The notes beneath the pieces are model-generated. The model made no database searches. It was not told where the DNA came from and worked only from the letters and a program-made list of their open reading frames with translations. This document shows positions 52,231 through 64,000 of a stretch of 64,000 nucleotides of DNA, in pieces. The stretch's first letter is position 1. Each line of letters starts with the position of its first letter. Made by a program: the position numbers and the translations under genes. Origin of the DNA: Melastoma dodecandrum (taxonomy: Eukaryota > Streptophyta > Magnoliopsida > Myrtales > Melastomataceae); NCBI GenBank assembly GCA_029817715.1, contig JARUPY010000538.1, forward strand, positions 10,135,376 to 10,199,375. The letters are read 5' to 3'.

Positions 52231-55200
52231 TTGGTGCTTCCGAACTGGCATTTTCCGAAGCATAAATGATCTCCCAAAAGCTTTCAAAAACTATTCAAAA
52301 TGGAGAGAGTTCTACATTTGACTTTCTGGGTCCCTTTCGTTATGCACAAAGAGGAACCCCGCGCACAACTTACGCAAGGTTGTGCATCCCGCATTGCTCA
52401 GAACCGTGGTTGCTTCCGAACTTGCATTTTCCCGGAAGCCTAAAATGATCTCCAAATGCTTCACAAACTATTCAAACTTGGAAGTTCAACATTTGACATT
52501 AGGGTCCCTTTTGTATGAATAGTGAGGAACCCCTGCGCACAACTTACGCATAGGTTGTGCATCCCGCATGCTCCGAACCGTGATGCTTACGAACTTGCAT
52601 TTTCCGAAGCCTCTAATGATCTCCAAATGCTCTCAAAACTATTTTCAAAATTGGAGTTCTACATTTGACATTCGGGTACCTTTCGTTTGCTCATGGAGGA
52701 ACCCCGCGCACAACTTACGCATAGTTGTGCATCCCCCATGCTCCCGGAACCTTGGTGCTTCCGAACTTGGAATTTTAAGGAAAGCCTAAATGATCTCCAA
52801 ATGATTCAAAAACTATTCAAAATTGGAGTTCTAACATTTGAACTTTCGGGTCCCTTTCGTTTGCACATGGAGGAACCCCGCGCACAACTTACGCAAGGTT
52901 GTGCATCCCGCATGCTCCGAAACTTGGCGCTTCCGATCATGCATTTTCCCAAGCCTAAATGATTCTCCAAATGGCTTCCCAAACTATTCAAAAACTATGG
53001 AAGTTCTTCATTTGACATTTGGGTCCCACTTTCAGTATGGCATAATGAGGAACCCCGCGCACAACTTACGCAAGGTTGTGCATCCCGCATTGCTCCGAAC
53101 CGTTGGTGCTTCCGAAACTGGCATTTTACGAAGCCTAAATGATCTACAAACGCTTCCCAAACTATTCAAAATTGGAAGTTCTACATTTGACATTTCGGGT
53201 CCCATTTTCGTATGCATTAGTGAGGGGGACAACCCCGCGCACAACTTACGAAAGGTTTGTGCATCCCGCATGGGCTCCATGCCTTGATGCTTACGAACTT
53301 GCATTTTTTTCGAAAGCCCTAAATGATCTCCAAAAATGCTTCAAAAAAAACTATTCAAAATTGCGAGTTCTACATTTCGACATTCGGGTCCCTTTCGTTT
53401 GCACAAGGAGGTACCCCGCGCACAACTTACGCAAGGTTATGCATCCCGCATGCTCCGAACCTTGGTGCTTCGAAACTTGCATTTTCCCGAAGCCTAATTG
53501 TTCTCCAAATGCTTCAACAAAAAACTATTCAAAATTGGAGTTATACATTTGACATTCGGGTCCCTTTCGTTGTTCACAACGAGGAACCCCGCGCACAACT
53601 TACGCAAGGTTGTGCATCCCGCAGTCTCCGAACCTTGGTGCTTCCGAAACTTGCATTTTCCGAAGCCTAATTGATTCTTCCAAATGCTTCCCAAACTATT
53701 CATAAATTGGTAGTTCTACATTTGACATTAGGGTCCCTTTCGTATGCATAATGTGGAAACCCCGCGCACAACTTACGCAAGGTTGTGCATCCCGCACTGC
53801 ATTCCGAACCTTGGTGCTATTCCGAACTTGCATTTTCAGAAGCCTAAAATGATCTCCAAATAGCTTCCCAACAACTCATTCAAATAATTGGAAGTTCTTA
53901 CATTTTGGACTTTCGAGTCCCTTTCGTATGAATTGATGAGGAAACAGCGCACAACTTACGGCATGGTTGTGCATCCCGCATGCTCCATGCCTTGATTGCT
54001 TACGAAACTTGCAGTTTTCGAAGCCTAAATGATCTCCAAAAAGCTTCAAAAAAAACTATATAAAATTGGAGTTCTACATTTGACATTCCTTAGGGTCCCT
54101 TTCGTTTGCACAAATGGAGGAACCCCTGCGCACAACTTAAGCATAGGTTGTGCAATTCCCGCATGATCACGAACCTTGGTGCTTCCGAACTTGCATTTTC
54201 CGGAAGCCTAAATGATATCCAAATGCTTCAAAAACTTATTCTAAAATTTGGAGTTCTACATTTGACATTAGGGTCCCTTTCGTTTGGACAAAGGAGGAAC
54301 CCCGGCGCAACAACTTACGCACAAGGTTGTGAATCCCGCATGATCCGGAAACTGGTGGGGTCTCCGAACTTGCATTTTCGAAAGCCTAAAAATGGATCCT
54401 CAATTGCTTCCCAAAATATTCAAAATTGGAGTTCTACATTTTGAGCATTCGGGTCCCTTTCGTATGCAATAATGAGGAATCCCAGGCACAAATTACGCAA
54501 AGGTTAGTGAATCCAAGCAATTGCTACGAATCCCTTGGTGCTTCCGAACTTGCAATTTCGCCGAAAGCCTAAATTTAGAATTTTCTCTCCCAAATGATTC
54601 CCAAACTATTCAAAATTGGAGTTCTACATTTGACAATTTTGTCCGAGTCCCTTTCGTATGCACTAGTGTAGGAACCCCGCGCACAACTTACGCAAGGTTG
54701 TGCAATCCGCATGGCTCCATGCCTTGATGCTTACGAACTTGCATTTTCCGAACGCCATTAATGATCGCCAAATGCTTCAAAAACTATTCCAAAATGGGAA
54801 AGTTCTACATTTGAACATTCGGGTCCCTTTCAGTTTTGCACAATGGAGGGAACCCCGCGCACTACTTACGCATGGTTGTGAATCCCCGCATGTCCCGATA
54901 CCTTGGTGTACTTCCGATACTTGCCCATTTTCCGCAATGCCCTAACATGATCTCCAAATGCATTCAAAAACTATTCCAAAATTGGAGTTCTACATTTGAC
55001 ATTCGGGTCAATTTCGTTTGCACAAGGAGGAACCCCGCGCACAACTTAGGCAAGGTTTGTGCTTCCCGCATGCTCCTGAACCTTGGTGCTTACGAAATTG
55101 CATTTTCCGAAAGCATAAAAATGATCGCCAAATGCTTCCCAATAACTATTCAAATATTGGAGTTCTACATTTGACATTCGGGTCCCTTTCCGTATGAATT

Positions 55201-58085
55201 ATGGAGGAACCACGCGCAACAACATTACGGCCATGGTTGTGCATCCCGCATGATCCGAACCTTGGTGTCTTCCGAACTTGCATTTTCCGAAGACTTAATG
55301 ATCTCCAAAAATGCTTCCCAATCTATTCAAAATTGGTAGAGTTCTACATTTGACATTCGGGGGTCCTTTTCGTTTTATGCATGGAGGAACACGTGCGCTA
55401 CAACTTCACGCAAGGTTGTGCATCCCGCATGCTCCATGCCTTGTGATGCTTTACGACGTGGCATTTTTCGAAGCCTATTTGAATCTCCCAAAAATGCATT
55501 CAAAAACTAATCAAAAGTGGAGTTCTACAATTTGACATTAGGGGTCCCTTTTCGTTTGCACAAGGAGGAAACCCCCGCGGCACAACTTACGCCAAGGTTG
55601 TGCATCCCGCATGCTACCGATCCTTGGTGCTTCCGTACTTGCATTTTTCCGAAATGCCTAAATTGTTCTCAAATGCTTACCAAAACTATTCAAAAATTTG
55701 GAGTTCTAACATTTGCACATTTAGGGTCCTATTTGCGTTTTGCAGTGGAGGAACCCCGCGCACAAAATTACGCTATGGTTGTGGAAGCTCCCGCATGCTC
55801 CGAACCTTGGGTGCTTCCGAACTTGCATTTTCCGAAGCCTGAATATGTATCCGCAAATGCTTTCCCTCACACTATTCAATATTGGAGTTACTATTTTGAC
55901 ATTCGGGGTTCCCCCCTTTTCGTATGCATTAATTGAGGAACCCCGCGCACAACTTACGCAAGGTTTGTTGCCATCCCGCATGCTCCGAACCTTGGTGCTT
56001 CCGAACTTGCATTTTCCCGAATGCCTATATGATCTCCAAATGCTTCCCAAACTATTCATAAAATTGGTGTTTGACATTTGACTTTCGGGTCCTCTTTCGT
56101 GGCATAGTGAGGAAACCCCAGCGCCACAACTTACGCCAAGTGTTGGTTGCAATCCCGCATGCTCCAGGCCTTGATGCTTACGAACTTGCATTTTTCCGGA
56201 AAGCCTATATGATATCCAAATTGTTCAAAAACTATTCAAAATTGGGAGTTAGGTTCTTCATTAGACATTCGGGTCCCTTATCGTTTGCACAAGGAGGAAA
56301 CCACGCGCACAACTTACGCAAGGTTGTGCGATCCCGCATGCTCGGAAACCTTGGGTGCTTCCGAACTTGCATTTTCCGAAGCCTATATTGATTCTCCAAC
56401 ATGCTTCATATTAAACTATTCATAAAATGGGAGTTCTACCATTTGCGACAATTCGGGTCCCTTTCGTTTGCACAAGGAGAGGTAACCCCGCGCACTACTT
56501 ACGCTAGGTTGAGACATCACGCATTGCTCCGAACCTTGGTGCTTCCGAACTTGCATTTGCCGAAGCCTTTATTGATCCTCCAATTGCTTCCAATAAGTAT
56601 TCAAAATTGGAGTTCTACATTTGGCATTGGGAGTCCCTTTAGTATGCATAAGTGAGGAACCCCAGCGCACAAAACCTTACGCAAGGTTATGTGCATTACC
56701 GCATGCTCCGAACTCTTGATGCTTACGATCTTGCTATTTTTCGATATGGCCTAAATAATTGATCTCCAAAGGCTTTCATAATCCTATATTCAAAATTGGG
56801 AGTTCTACATTTTGAAATTCGGGTCCCTTTGTTTGCTCAACGGAGGAAACACCGCGCACATACTTACGCATGGTTGTGCATACCCCATGACTCCGAAACC
56901 TTGGTTGCTTCCGTAAAAAACTTTGCATGTTCCGAGAAGCCTTAAATGATCGCCATATGCTTAATAAACTATGTCAATATCTGGAGTTCTACATTTGTCA
57001 TTCGGGTCCTTTTCGTTGGCAACAAAGGAGGTACCCTGCGCACAACTTACGCAAGGTTGGGCATCCCGCATGCTCCGAACCTAGGTTGCTTCAGTACTTG
57101 CATTTCTCCGATAGCTTAAATGGAGCTCCAAATGCTTCAAATACTATTTCTATAATTGGAGCTTTCTACATTTGACCATTCGGGTACCTTTCGTATGCAT
57201 AATGAGGAACCCCTCCAAGCGCACAACTTTAGCTAGGTTGTGCATCCCGCATGCTCCGAACCTTGGTGCTTACGAATTTGCATTTGCCGATGCCTAAATG
57301 TACTCCAAATGCTTCCCAAACGATTCAAAAAATTGGAGTTCTACATTTGACATTCGGGTCCCGTTCGTATGAATAGTGAGGATCCCCGCGCACTTCAATC
57401 TACGCCATAAGAGTTGTGCATCCCGCTTGCTCCATGCCTTGATGCTTACGAACTTGCAATTTTCGAAAGCCTAAATGATCTCCAAATATGCTTCCAAAAC
57501 TATTCAAAATGGGAGTTCTACATTTGACATTGGGGTTCTCACCTTTCGTTTTGCCACAAGGAGGGGAAACCCCCGCGCACCAAAATTACGCAAGGTTGTG
57601 CATCCCGCATTGCTTCCGAAATCCGTGGTGCTCCCGAATTTGAATATTTCCGAAGCCTAAATGATCCTCCATTTGCTTCAAAAACCTATTTCAAAATCTG
57701 GGAGTTCTACAGTTGGATCATTCGGGGTCCCTTTCGTTTTGGCACTAAGGAGGAAACCCCGACGCGCACAACTTACGATAGGTTGTGCATACCGCATGCT
57801 CACAGAACCTGGGTGCATTCCGAACTTGCATTTTCCGAAGCCTATATTGATCTCTAAAATATGCTTCCCAAACTTTTCATATATTGGGAGTTCTAAACAA
57901 TTTGAACAGAGCTCGGGTCCCTTTCGTATGCATTGTGAGGAACCCCGCGCACACCTTACGCATGGTTGTGCATCCCGCATGCTAACGAACCTTGATGCTT
58001 ACGAACTTGCATTTTCCGAAAAGCCTAATATGATCTCCAAAATGATTCAAAAAAAATCTATTCAAACATTGGGAGATGTTTCTAC
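52231..58085. repeat. Insertion-rich block with a distinct subfamily
   Basis: I count 33 monomer intervals from 52262 to 58203, a mean of about 180 bp. As in the other noisy blocks the extra length is mostly small insertions. The underlying units differ from the neighbours. They often read GATCTCCAAATGC, CTTCAAAAACTATTC, CGTATGCAT or CGTATGAAT at the junction, and in some units CTCCATGCCTTGATGCTTAC. The last two markers recur about every fourth monomer. The block stops sharply near 58085, where nearly clean monomers resume. No genes are seen. Confidence 0.87.
52440..58025 (+). repeat. Tetrameric higher-order repeat under sequence noise
   Basis: A marked monomer with a CGTATGCAT/CGTATGAAT-like junction followed by AGTGAGG, and usually CTCCATGCC plus TTGATGCTTACGAAC, recurs near 52511, 53210, 53925, 54655, 55375 and 56100. 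The spacings are about 700-730 bp, four noisy units each. Later marked copies near 56640, 57366 and 57925 are spaced three, four and three units. The following monomer often has CTTCAAAAACTATTC. The consistent co-occurrence of these variants shows real higher-order structure despite the indel noise. In the copies with CTCCATGCC the CENP-B-box TTCG is lost. Confidence 0.65.
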
Positions 58086-61000
58086 ATTTTGACATTCGGG
58101 TCCCATTCGTTTGCACAATGAGGAACCCCGCGCACAACTTACGCAAGGTTGTGCATCCCGCATGCTCCGAACCTTGGTGCTTCCGAACTTGCATTTTTCG
58201 AAGCCTAAATGATCCCCAAATGCTTCCCAAACTATTCAAAATTGGAGTTCTACATTTGACATTCGGGTCCCTTTCGTTGCACAAGGAGGAACCCCGCGCA
58301 CAACTTACGCAAGGTTGTGCATCCCGCATGCTCCGAACCTTGGTGCTTCCGAACTTGCACTTTCCGAAGCCTAAATGATCCACAAATGCTTCCCAAACTA
58401 TTCAAAATTGGTGTTCTACATTTGACATTCGGGTCCCTTTCGTTTGCACTAGGAGGAACCCCGCGCACTAACCTTACGACAAGGTTGTGCATTACCCGCA
58501 TGCTCCGTAAACCTTGGTGCTTCCGAACTTGCATATTTCCGAAAGCCTAAAATGACTCCCCAAATGCTTTCCCCAATCAATTCAATATTGGAAGAGTTCT
58601 ACATTTGACCATTTCGGGTGCCCTTTCGTTTGCACAATAAGGAAACCCCCGCGCACCAACTTACGCAAGGTTGTGCATCCCGCATGCTCAGTACCTTGGT
58701 GCTTCCGAACTTGCATTTTCCGATGCCTAAATGATCTCCAAATGCTTCCCAAACTATTCAAAATTGGGAGTTCTACATTTGACATTCGGGTCCATTTCGT
58801 TTACACAATGAGGAACCCCGCGCACAACTTACGCAAGGTTTGCATCCCGCATGCTCCGTAACTTGATGCTTCCGAACTTGCATTTTCCGAAGCCTAAATG
58901 ATCCCCAAATGCTTCCCAAACTATTCAAAATTAGAGTTCTACATTTGACATTCGGGTCCCTTTCGTTTGCACAAGGAGGAACCCCGCGCACAACTTACGC
59001 AAGGTTGTGCATCCCGCATGCTCCGAACCTTGATGCTTCCGAACTTGCATTTTCCGAAGCCTAAATGATCTCAAAATGCTTCCCAAACTATTCAAAATTG
59101 GAGTTCTACATTTGACATTCGGGTCCCTTTCGTTTGCACAAGGAGGAACCCCGCGCACAACTTACGCAAGGTTGTGCATCCCGCATGCTACGAACCTTGG
59201 TGCTTCCGAACTTGCATTTTCCGTAGCCGAAATGATCCACAAATGCTTCCCAAACAATTCAAAATTGGAAGTTCTACATTTGACATTCGAGGTCCCTTTC
59301 GTTGCACAAGGAGGAACCCTTCGCACAACTTACGCAAGGTTGTGCATCCCGCATGCTCCGTACCTTTGTGCTTCCGAACTTGCATTTTCCGAAGCCTAAA
59401 TGATCTCCAAATGCTCCCCAAACTATTCATAATATTGGAGTTCTACATTTGACATTCGTGTCCCTTTCGTTTTGCTAGGAGGAAACCTGCGCACAACTTA
59501 CGCAAGGTTGTGCATCCCGCATGCTCCGAACCTTGGTGCTTCCGAACTTGCATTTTCCGAAGCCTAAATGATCTCCAAATGCTTCCCAAACTATTCAAAA
59601 TTGGAGTTCTAAATTTGACATTCGGGTCCCTTTCGTTTGCACATTGTGGAACCCCGCGCACAAACTCACGCAAGGTTGTGCATCCCGCATGCTCCGAACC
59701 TTGATGCTTCCGAAACCTTGCATTTTTCGAAGCCTAAATGATCCCCAAATGCTTCCCAAACTATTCAAAATTGGAGTTCTACATTTGACATTCGGGTCCC
59801 TTTTCGTTTTACATAGGAGGAAACCCCGCGCACAACTTACGCAAGGTTGTGCATCCCGCATGCTCCGTACCTTGGTGCTTCCGAACTTGCATTTTCCGAA
59901 GCCTAAATGATCTCCAAATGCTTCCCAAACAATTCAAAATTGGAGTTCTACATTTGTACATTCGTGTCCCTTTCGTTGCACAAGGAGGAACCCCGCGCAC
60001 TAACTTACGCAAGCGTTGTGCATCCCGCATGCTCCGAACCTTGGTGCTTCCGAACTTGCAAATTTTCCGAAGCCTAAATGATCCCCAAATGCTTCTCCAA
60101 CTATTCAAAATTGGAGTTCTACATTTGACATTCGGGTCCCTTTCGTTTACACTAGGAGGAACCCCGCGCACAACTTATGCAAGGTTGTGCATCCCGCATG
60201 CTCCGTACCATGGTGCTTCCGAACTTGCATTTTCCGAAGCCTAAATGATCTCAAAATGCTTCCCAAACTATTCAAAATTTGAATTCTACATTTGACATTC
60301 GGGTCCCTTTCGTTTGAACAAGGAGGAACCCCGCGCACAACTTACGCAAGGTTGTGCATCCCGCATGCTCCGAACCTAAGTACTTCCGAACTTGCATTTT
60401 CCGAAGCCTAAATGATCTCCAAATGCTTCCCAAACTATTCAAAATTGGAGTTCTACATTTGACATTCGGGTCCCTTTCGTTTGCACAAGGAGGAACCCCG
60501 CGCATAACCTACGCAAGGTTGTGCATCCCGCATGCTCCGTACCTTGATGCTTCCGAACTTGCATTTTCCGAAGCCTAAATGATCTCCAAATGCTTCCCAA
60601 ACTATTCAAAATTGGAGTTCTACATTTGACATTCGGGTCCCTTTCGTTGCACAAGGAGGAACCCCGCGCACAACTTAGGCAAGGTTGTGCATCCCGCATG
60701 CTCCGTACCTTGGTGCTTCCGAACTTGCATTTTCCGAAGCCTAAATGATCCGCAAATGCTTTCCCAAACTATTCAAAATTGGAGTTCTACATTTGACATT
60801 CGGGTCCCTTTCGTTTGCACAAGGAGGAACCCCGCGCACAACTTACGCAAGGTTGTGCATCCCGCATGCTCCGAACCTTGGTGCTTCCGAACTTGCATTT
60901 TCCGAAGCCTAAATGATCCCCAAATGCTTCCCAAACTATTCAAAATTGGAGTTCTACTTTTGACATTCGGGTCCCTTTCGTTTGCACAATGAGGAAACCC

Positions 61001-64000
61001 CGCGCACAACTTATGCAAGGTTGTGCATCCCCCATGCTCCGTACCTTGATGCTTCCGAACTTGCATTTTTCGAAGCCTAAATGATCCACAAATGCTTCCC
61101 AAACTATTCAAAATTGGTGTTCTACATTTGACATTCGGGTCCCTTTCGTTTGCACAATGAGGAACCCCGCGCACAACTTACGCAAGGTTGTGCATCCCGC
61201 ATGCTCCGTACCTTGGTGCTTCCGAACTTGCATTTTCCGAAGCCTAAATGATCTCCAAATGCTTCCCAAACTATTCAAAATTGGAGTTCTACATTTGACA
61301 TTCGGGTCCCTTTCGTTTGCACAAGGAGGAACCCCGCGCACAACTTACGCAAGGTTGTGCATCCCGCATGCTCCGTACCTTGGTGCTTCCGAACTTGCAT
61401 TTTCCGAAGCCTAAATGATCCCCAAATGCTTCCCAAACTATTCAAAATTGGAGTTCTACATTTGACATTCGGGTCCCTTTCGTTTGCACAAGGAGGAACC
61501 CCGCGCACAACTTACGCAAGGTTGTGCATCCCGCATGCTCCGTACCTTGGTGCTTCCGAACTTGCATTTTCCGAAGCCTAAATGATCCCCAAATGCTTCC
61601 CAAACTATTCAAAATTGGAGTTCTACATTTGACATTCGGGTCCCTTTCGTTTGCACAATGAGGAACCCCGCGCACAACTTACGCAAGGTTGTGCATCCCG
61701 CATGCTCCGAACCTTGATGCTTCCGAACTTGCATTTTCCGAAGCCTAAATGATCTCCAAATGCTTCCCAAAACTATTCAAAATTGGAGTTCTACATTTGA
61801 CATTCGGGTCCCTTTCGTTTGCACAATGAGGAACCCCGCGCACAAACTCATGCAAGGTTGTGCATCCCGCATGCTCCGTACCTTGATGCTTCCGAACTTG
61901 CATTTTCCGAAGCCTAAATGATCTCCAAATGCTTCCCAAACTATTCAAAATTGGAGTTCTACATTTGACATTCGGGTCCCTTTCGTTTGCACAAGGAGGA
62001 ACCCCGCGCACAACTTACGCAAGGTTGTGCATCCCGCATGCTCCGTACCTTGATGCTTCCGAACTTGCATTTTCCGAAGCCTAAATGATCCCCAAATGCT
62101 TCCCAAACTATTCAAAATTGGAGTTCTACATTTGACATTCGGGTCCCTTTCGTTTGCACAATGAGGAACCCCGCGCACAACTTACGCAAGGTTGTGCATC
62201 CCGCATGCTCCGAACCTTGGTGCTTCCGAACTTGCATTTTCCGAAGCCTAAATGATCTCCAAATGCTTCCCAAACTATTCAAAATTGGAGTTCTACATTT
62301 GACATTCGGGTCCCTTTCGTTTGCACAAGGAGGAACCCCGCGCACAACTTACGCAAGGTTGTGCATCCCGCATGCTCCGTACCTTGATGCTTCCGAACTT
62401 GCATTTTCCGAAGCCTAAATGATCCCCAAATGCTTCCCAAACTATTCAAAATTGGAGTTCTACATTTGACATTCGGGTCCCTTTCGTTGCACAAGGAGGA
62501 ACCCCGCGCACAACTTACGCAAGGTTGTGCATCCCGCATGCTCCGAACCTTGGTGCTTCCGAACTTGCATTTTCCGAAGCCTAAATGATCTCCAAATGCT
62601 TCCCAAACTATTCAAAATTGGAGTTCTACATTTGACATTCGGGTCCCTTTCGTTTGCACAAGGAGGAACCCCGCGCACAACTTACGCAAGGTTGTGCATC
62701 CCGCATGCTCCGTACCTTGGTGCTTCCGAACTTGCATTTTCCGAAGCCTAAATGATCCCCAAATGCTTCCCAAACTATTCAAAATTGGAGTTCTACATTT
62801 GACATTCGGGTCCCTTTCGTTTGCACAAGGAGGAACCCCGCGCACAACTTACGCAAGGTTGTGCATCCCGCATGCTCCGTACCTTGATGCTTCCGAACTT
62901 GCATTTTCCGAAGCCTAAATGATCTCCAAATGCTTCCCAAACTATTCAAAATTGGAGTTCTACATTTGACATTCGGGTCCCTTTCGTTTGCACAAGGAGG
63001 AACCCCGCGCACAACTTACGCAAGGTTGTGCATCCCGCATGCTCCGAACCTTGGTGCTTCCGAACTTGCATTTTCCGAAGCCTAAATGATCCCCAAATGC
63101 TTCCCAAACTATTCAAAATTGGAGTTCTACATTTGACATTCGGGTCCCTTTCGTTTGCACAAGGAGGAACCCCGCGCACAACTTACGCAAGGTTGTGCAT
63201 CCCGCATGCTCCGAACCTTGCTGCTTCCCAACTTGCATTTTCCGAAGCCTAAATGATCCCGAAATGCTTCCCAAACTATTCAAAATTGGAGTTCTACATT
63301 TGACATTCGGGTCCCTTTCGTTTGCACAAGGAGGAACCCCGCGCACAACTTACGCAAGGTTGTGCATCCCGCATGCTCCGTACCTTGGTGCTTCCCAACT
63401 TGCATTTTCCGAAGCCTAAATGATCCCCAAATGCTTCCCAAACTATTCAAAATTGGAGTTCTACATTTGACATTCGGGTCCCTTTCGTTTGTACAAGGAG
63501 GAACCCCGCGCACAACTTACGCAAGGTTGTGCATCCCGCATGCTCCGAACCTTGGTGCTTCCGAACTTGCATTTCTCGAAGCCTAAATGATCCCCAAATG
63601 CTTCCCAAACTATTCAAAATTGGAGTTCTACATTTGACATTCGGGTCCCTTTCGTTGCACAATGAGGAACCCCGCGCACAACTTACGCAAGGTTGTGCAT
63701 CCCGCATGCTCCGAACCTTGGTGCTTCCGAACTTGCATTTTCCGATGCCTAAATGATCCCCAAATGCTTCCCAAACTATTCAAAATTGGAGTTCTACATT
63801 TGACATTCGGGTCCCTTTCGTTGCACAATGAGGAACCCCCGCGCACAACTTATGCAAGGTTGTGCATCCCGCATGCTCCGTACCTTGGTGCTTCCGAACT
63901 TGCATTTTCCGAAGCCTAAATGATCCCCAAATGCTTCCCAAACTATTCAAAATTGGAGTTCTACATTTGACATTCGGGTCCCTTTCGTTTGCACAATGAT
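58086..64000. repeat. Right block: subfamily with frequent GTAC variant
   Basis: About 35 monomers, mostly 167 bp with the B junction CGTTTGCACAAGGAGG. From 58086 to about 60130 there are still scattered small indels; after that the sequence is clean. Three variants are enriched compared with the central blocks: CTCCGTACC for CTCCGAACC, CTTGATGCTTCC for CTTGGTGCTTCC, and GATCTCCAAATG for GATCCCCAAATG. Between 59353 and 63875 I count 16 of 28 monomers with CCGTAC. That change removes the TTCG end of the CENP-B-box-like site on the minus strand. The array continues past the right edge. Confidence 0.92.
61529..61545 (-). promoter_or_regulatory. Box-minus version of the CENP-B-box-like site
   Basis: The plus strand has CCGTAC where the box-plus unit has CCGAAC, so the minus strand begins GTACGGAGCATG and the TTCG half is lost. 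CGGG and the central A remain. Isolated copies lie near 8515, 20737, 26232, 41062, 46066 and 48727. In 59353-63875 the variant is in slightly more than half of the units and is interspersed with intact boxes. Confidence 0.6.

Larger units (their letters stand above)
1..64000. repeat. Tandem satellite array, 166-167 bp monomer, about 380 copies
   Basis: The entire window is made of one monomer repeated head to tail in a single orientation. Landmarks recur in fixed order in each unit: CCTAAATGATCCCCAAATGC, then CAAAATTGGAGTTCTACATT, then GACATTCGGGTCCCTTTCGT, then GAGGAACCCCGCGCACAACT, then GCATCCCGCATGCTCCGAAC, then CTTGCATTTTCCGAAG. In the clean block from 5727 to 15702 I count 60 units in 9975 bp, a mean of 166.25 bp. 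The array is cut in mid-monomer at both window edges. There is no inversion, no inserted element and no unique sequence. A unit of 166-167 bp is close to the DNA length in a chromatosome and to other eukaryotic centromeric satellites. A centromeric or pericentromeric location is an inference. A non-centromeric heterochromatic satellite is the alternative. Confidence 0.98.

Noticed and set aside
53300..53330. Plant-type telomere repeat CCCTAAA near 53314
   Set aside because: It is a single copy created by one inserted C in the normal GCCTAAATG monomer start. There is no tandem CCCTAAA run anywhere in the window.
1..64000. rRNA, tRNA, transposon or retroviral sequence
   Set aside because: No cloverleaf, rRNA core, terminal repeat or reverse-transcriptase motif was seen. 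Every stretch inspected is satellite.

Overview
The whole 64 kb window is one continuous head-to-tail tandem satellite array. The basic monomer is 166-167 bp, and I count about 380 copies by eye, all in the same orientation. The array enters at the left edge and leaves at the right edge in mid-monomer. I found no protein gene, RNA gene, transposon, CRISPR array or stretch of unique sequence. The open reading frames of 60-197 codons on both strands are by-products of a monomer with few stops. Megabase-type satellites with sub-structure like this are eukaryotic and typical of centromeres or heterochromatin. The organism cannot be named from sequence alone. A plant is my weak first guess: from memory, a satellite of about 166 bp is reported for Prunus centromeres, but I could not compare sequences.

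Layout: (1) 1-5620, a diverged subfamily with many small insertions. (2) 5621-15690, very homogeneous, mostly 166-bp type-A monomers with a 167-bp type B or D monomer every few units. (3) 15691-19510, insertion-rich again. (4) 19511-30300, clean, with A and B monomers combined into 333-bp dimers and 499-bp trimers. (5) 30301-52230, clean mixture of A/B/C/D types in which rare marked monomers recur kilobases apart. (6) 52231-58085, insertion-rich, with a recognisable four-monomer higher-order repeat underneath. (7) 58086-64000, a right-hand subfamily, mostly 167 bp, in which about half of the monomers carry a GTAC variant.

The most interesting signal is in the monomer itself. On the minus strand the conserved 17-mer GTTCGGAGCATGCGGGA fits all nine fixed positions of the CENP-B box (NTTCGNNNNANNCGGGN). 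It lies one base from a 7-bp inverted repeat and is the last of three degenerate 15-16 bp sub-repeats starting TTCGGA. The GTAC monomers of the right block and the CATG-type monomers of the 52-58 kb tetramer lose the box. The array therefore mixes box-plus and box-minus monomers, as human alpha satellite does. Whether any protein reads this motif here is unknown.

The three insertion-rich blocks have average unit lengths of about 176, 177 and 180 bp, against 166.3 bp in clean sequence. They look more like poorly polished long-read patches than biology, although the subfamily differences inside them appear real.
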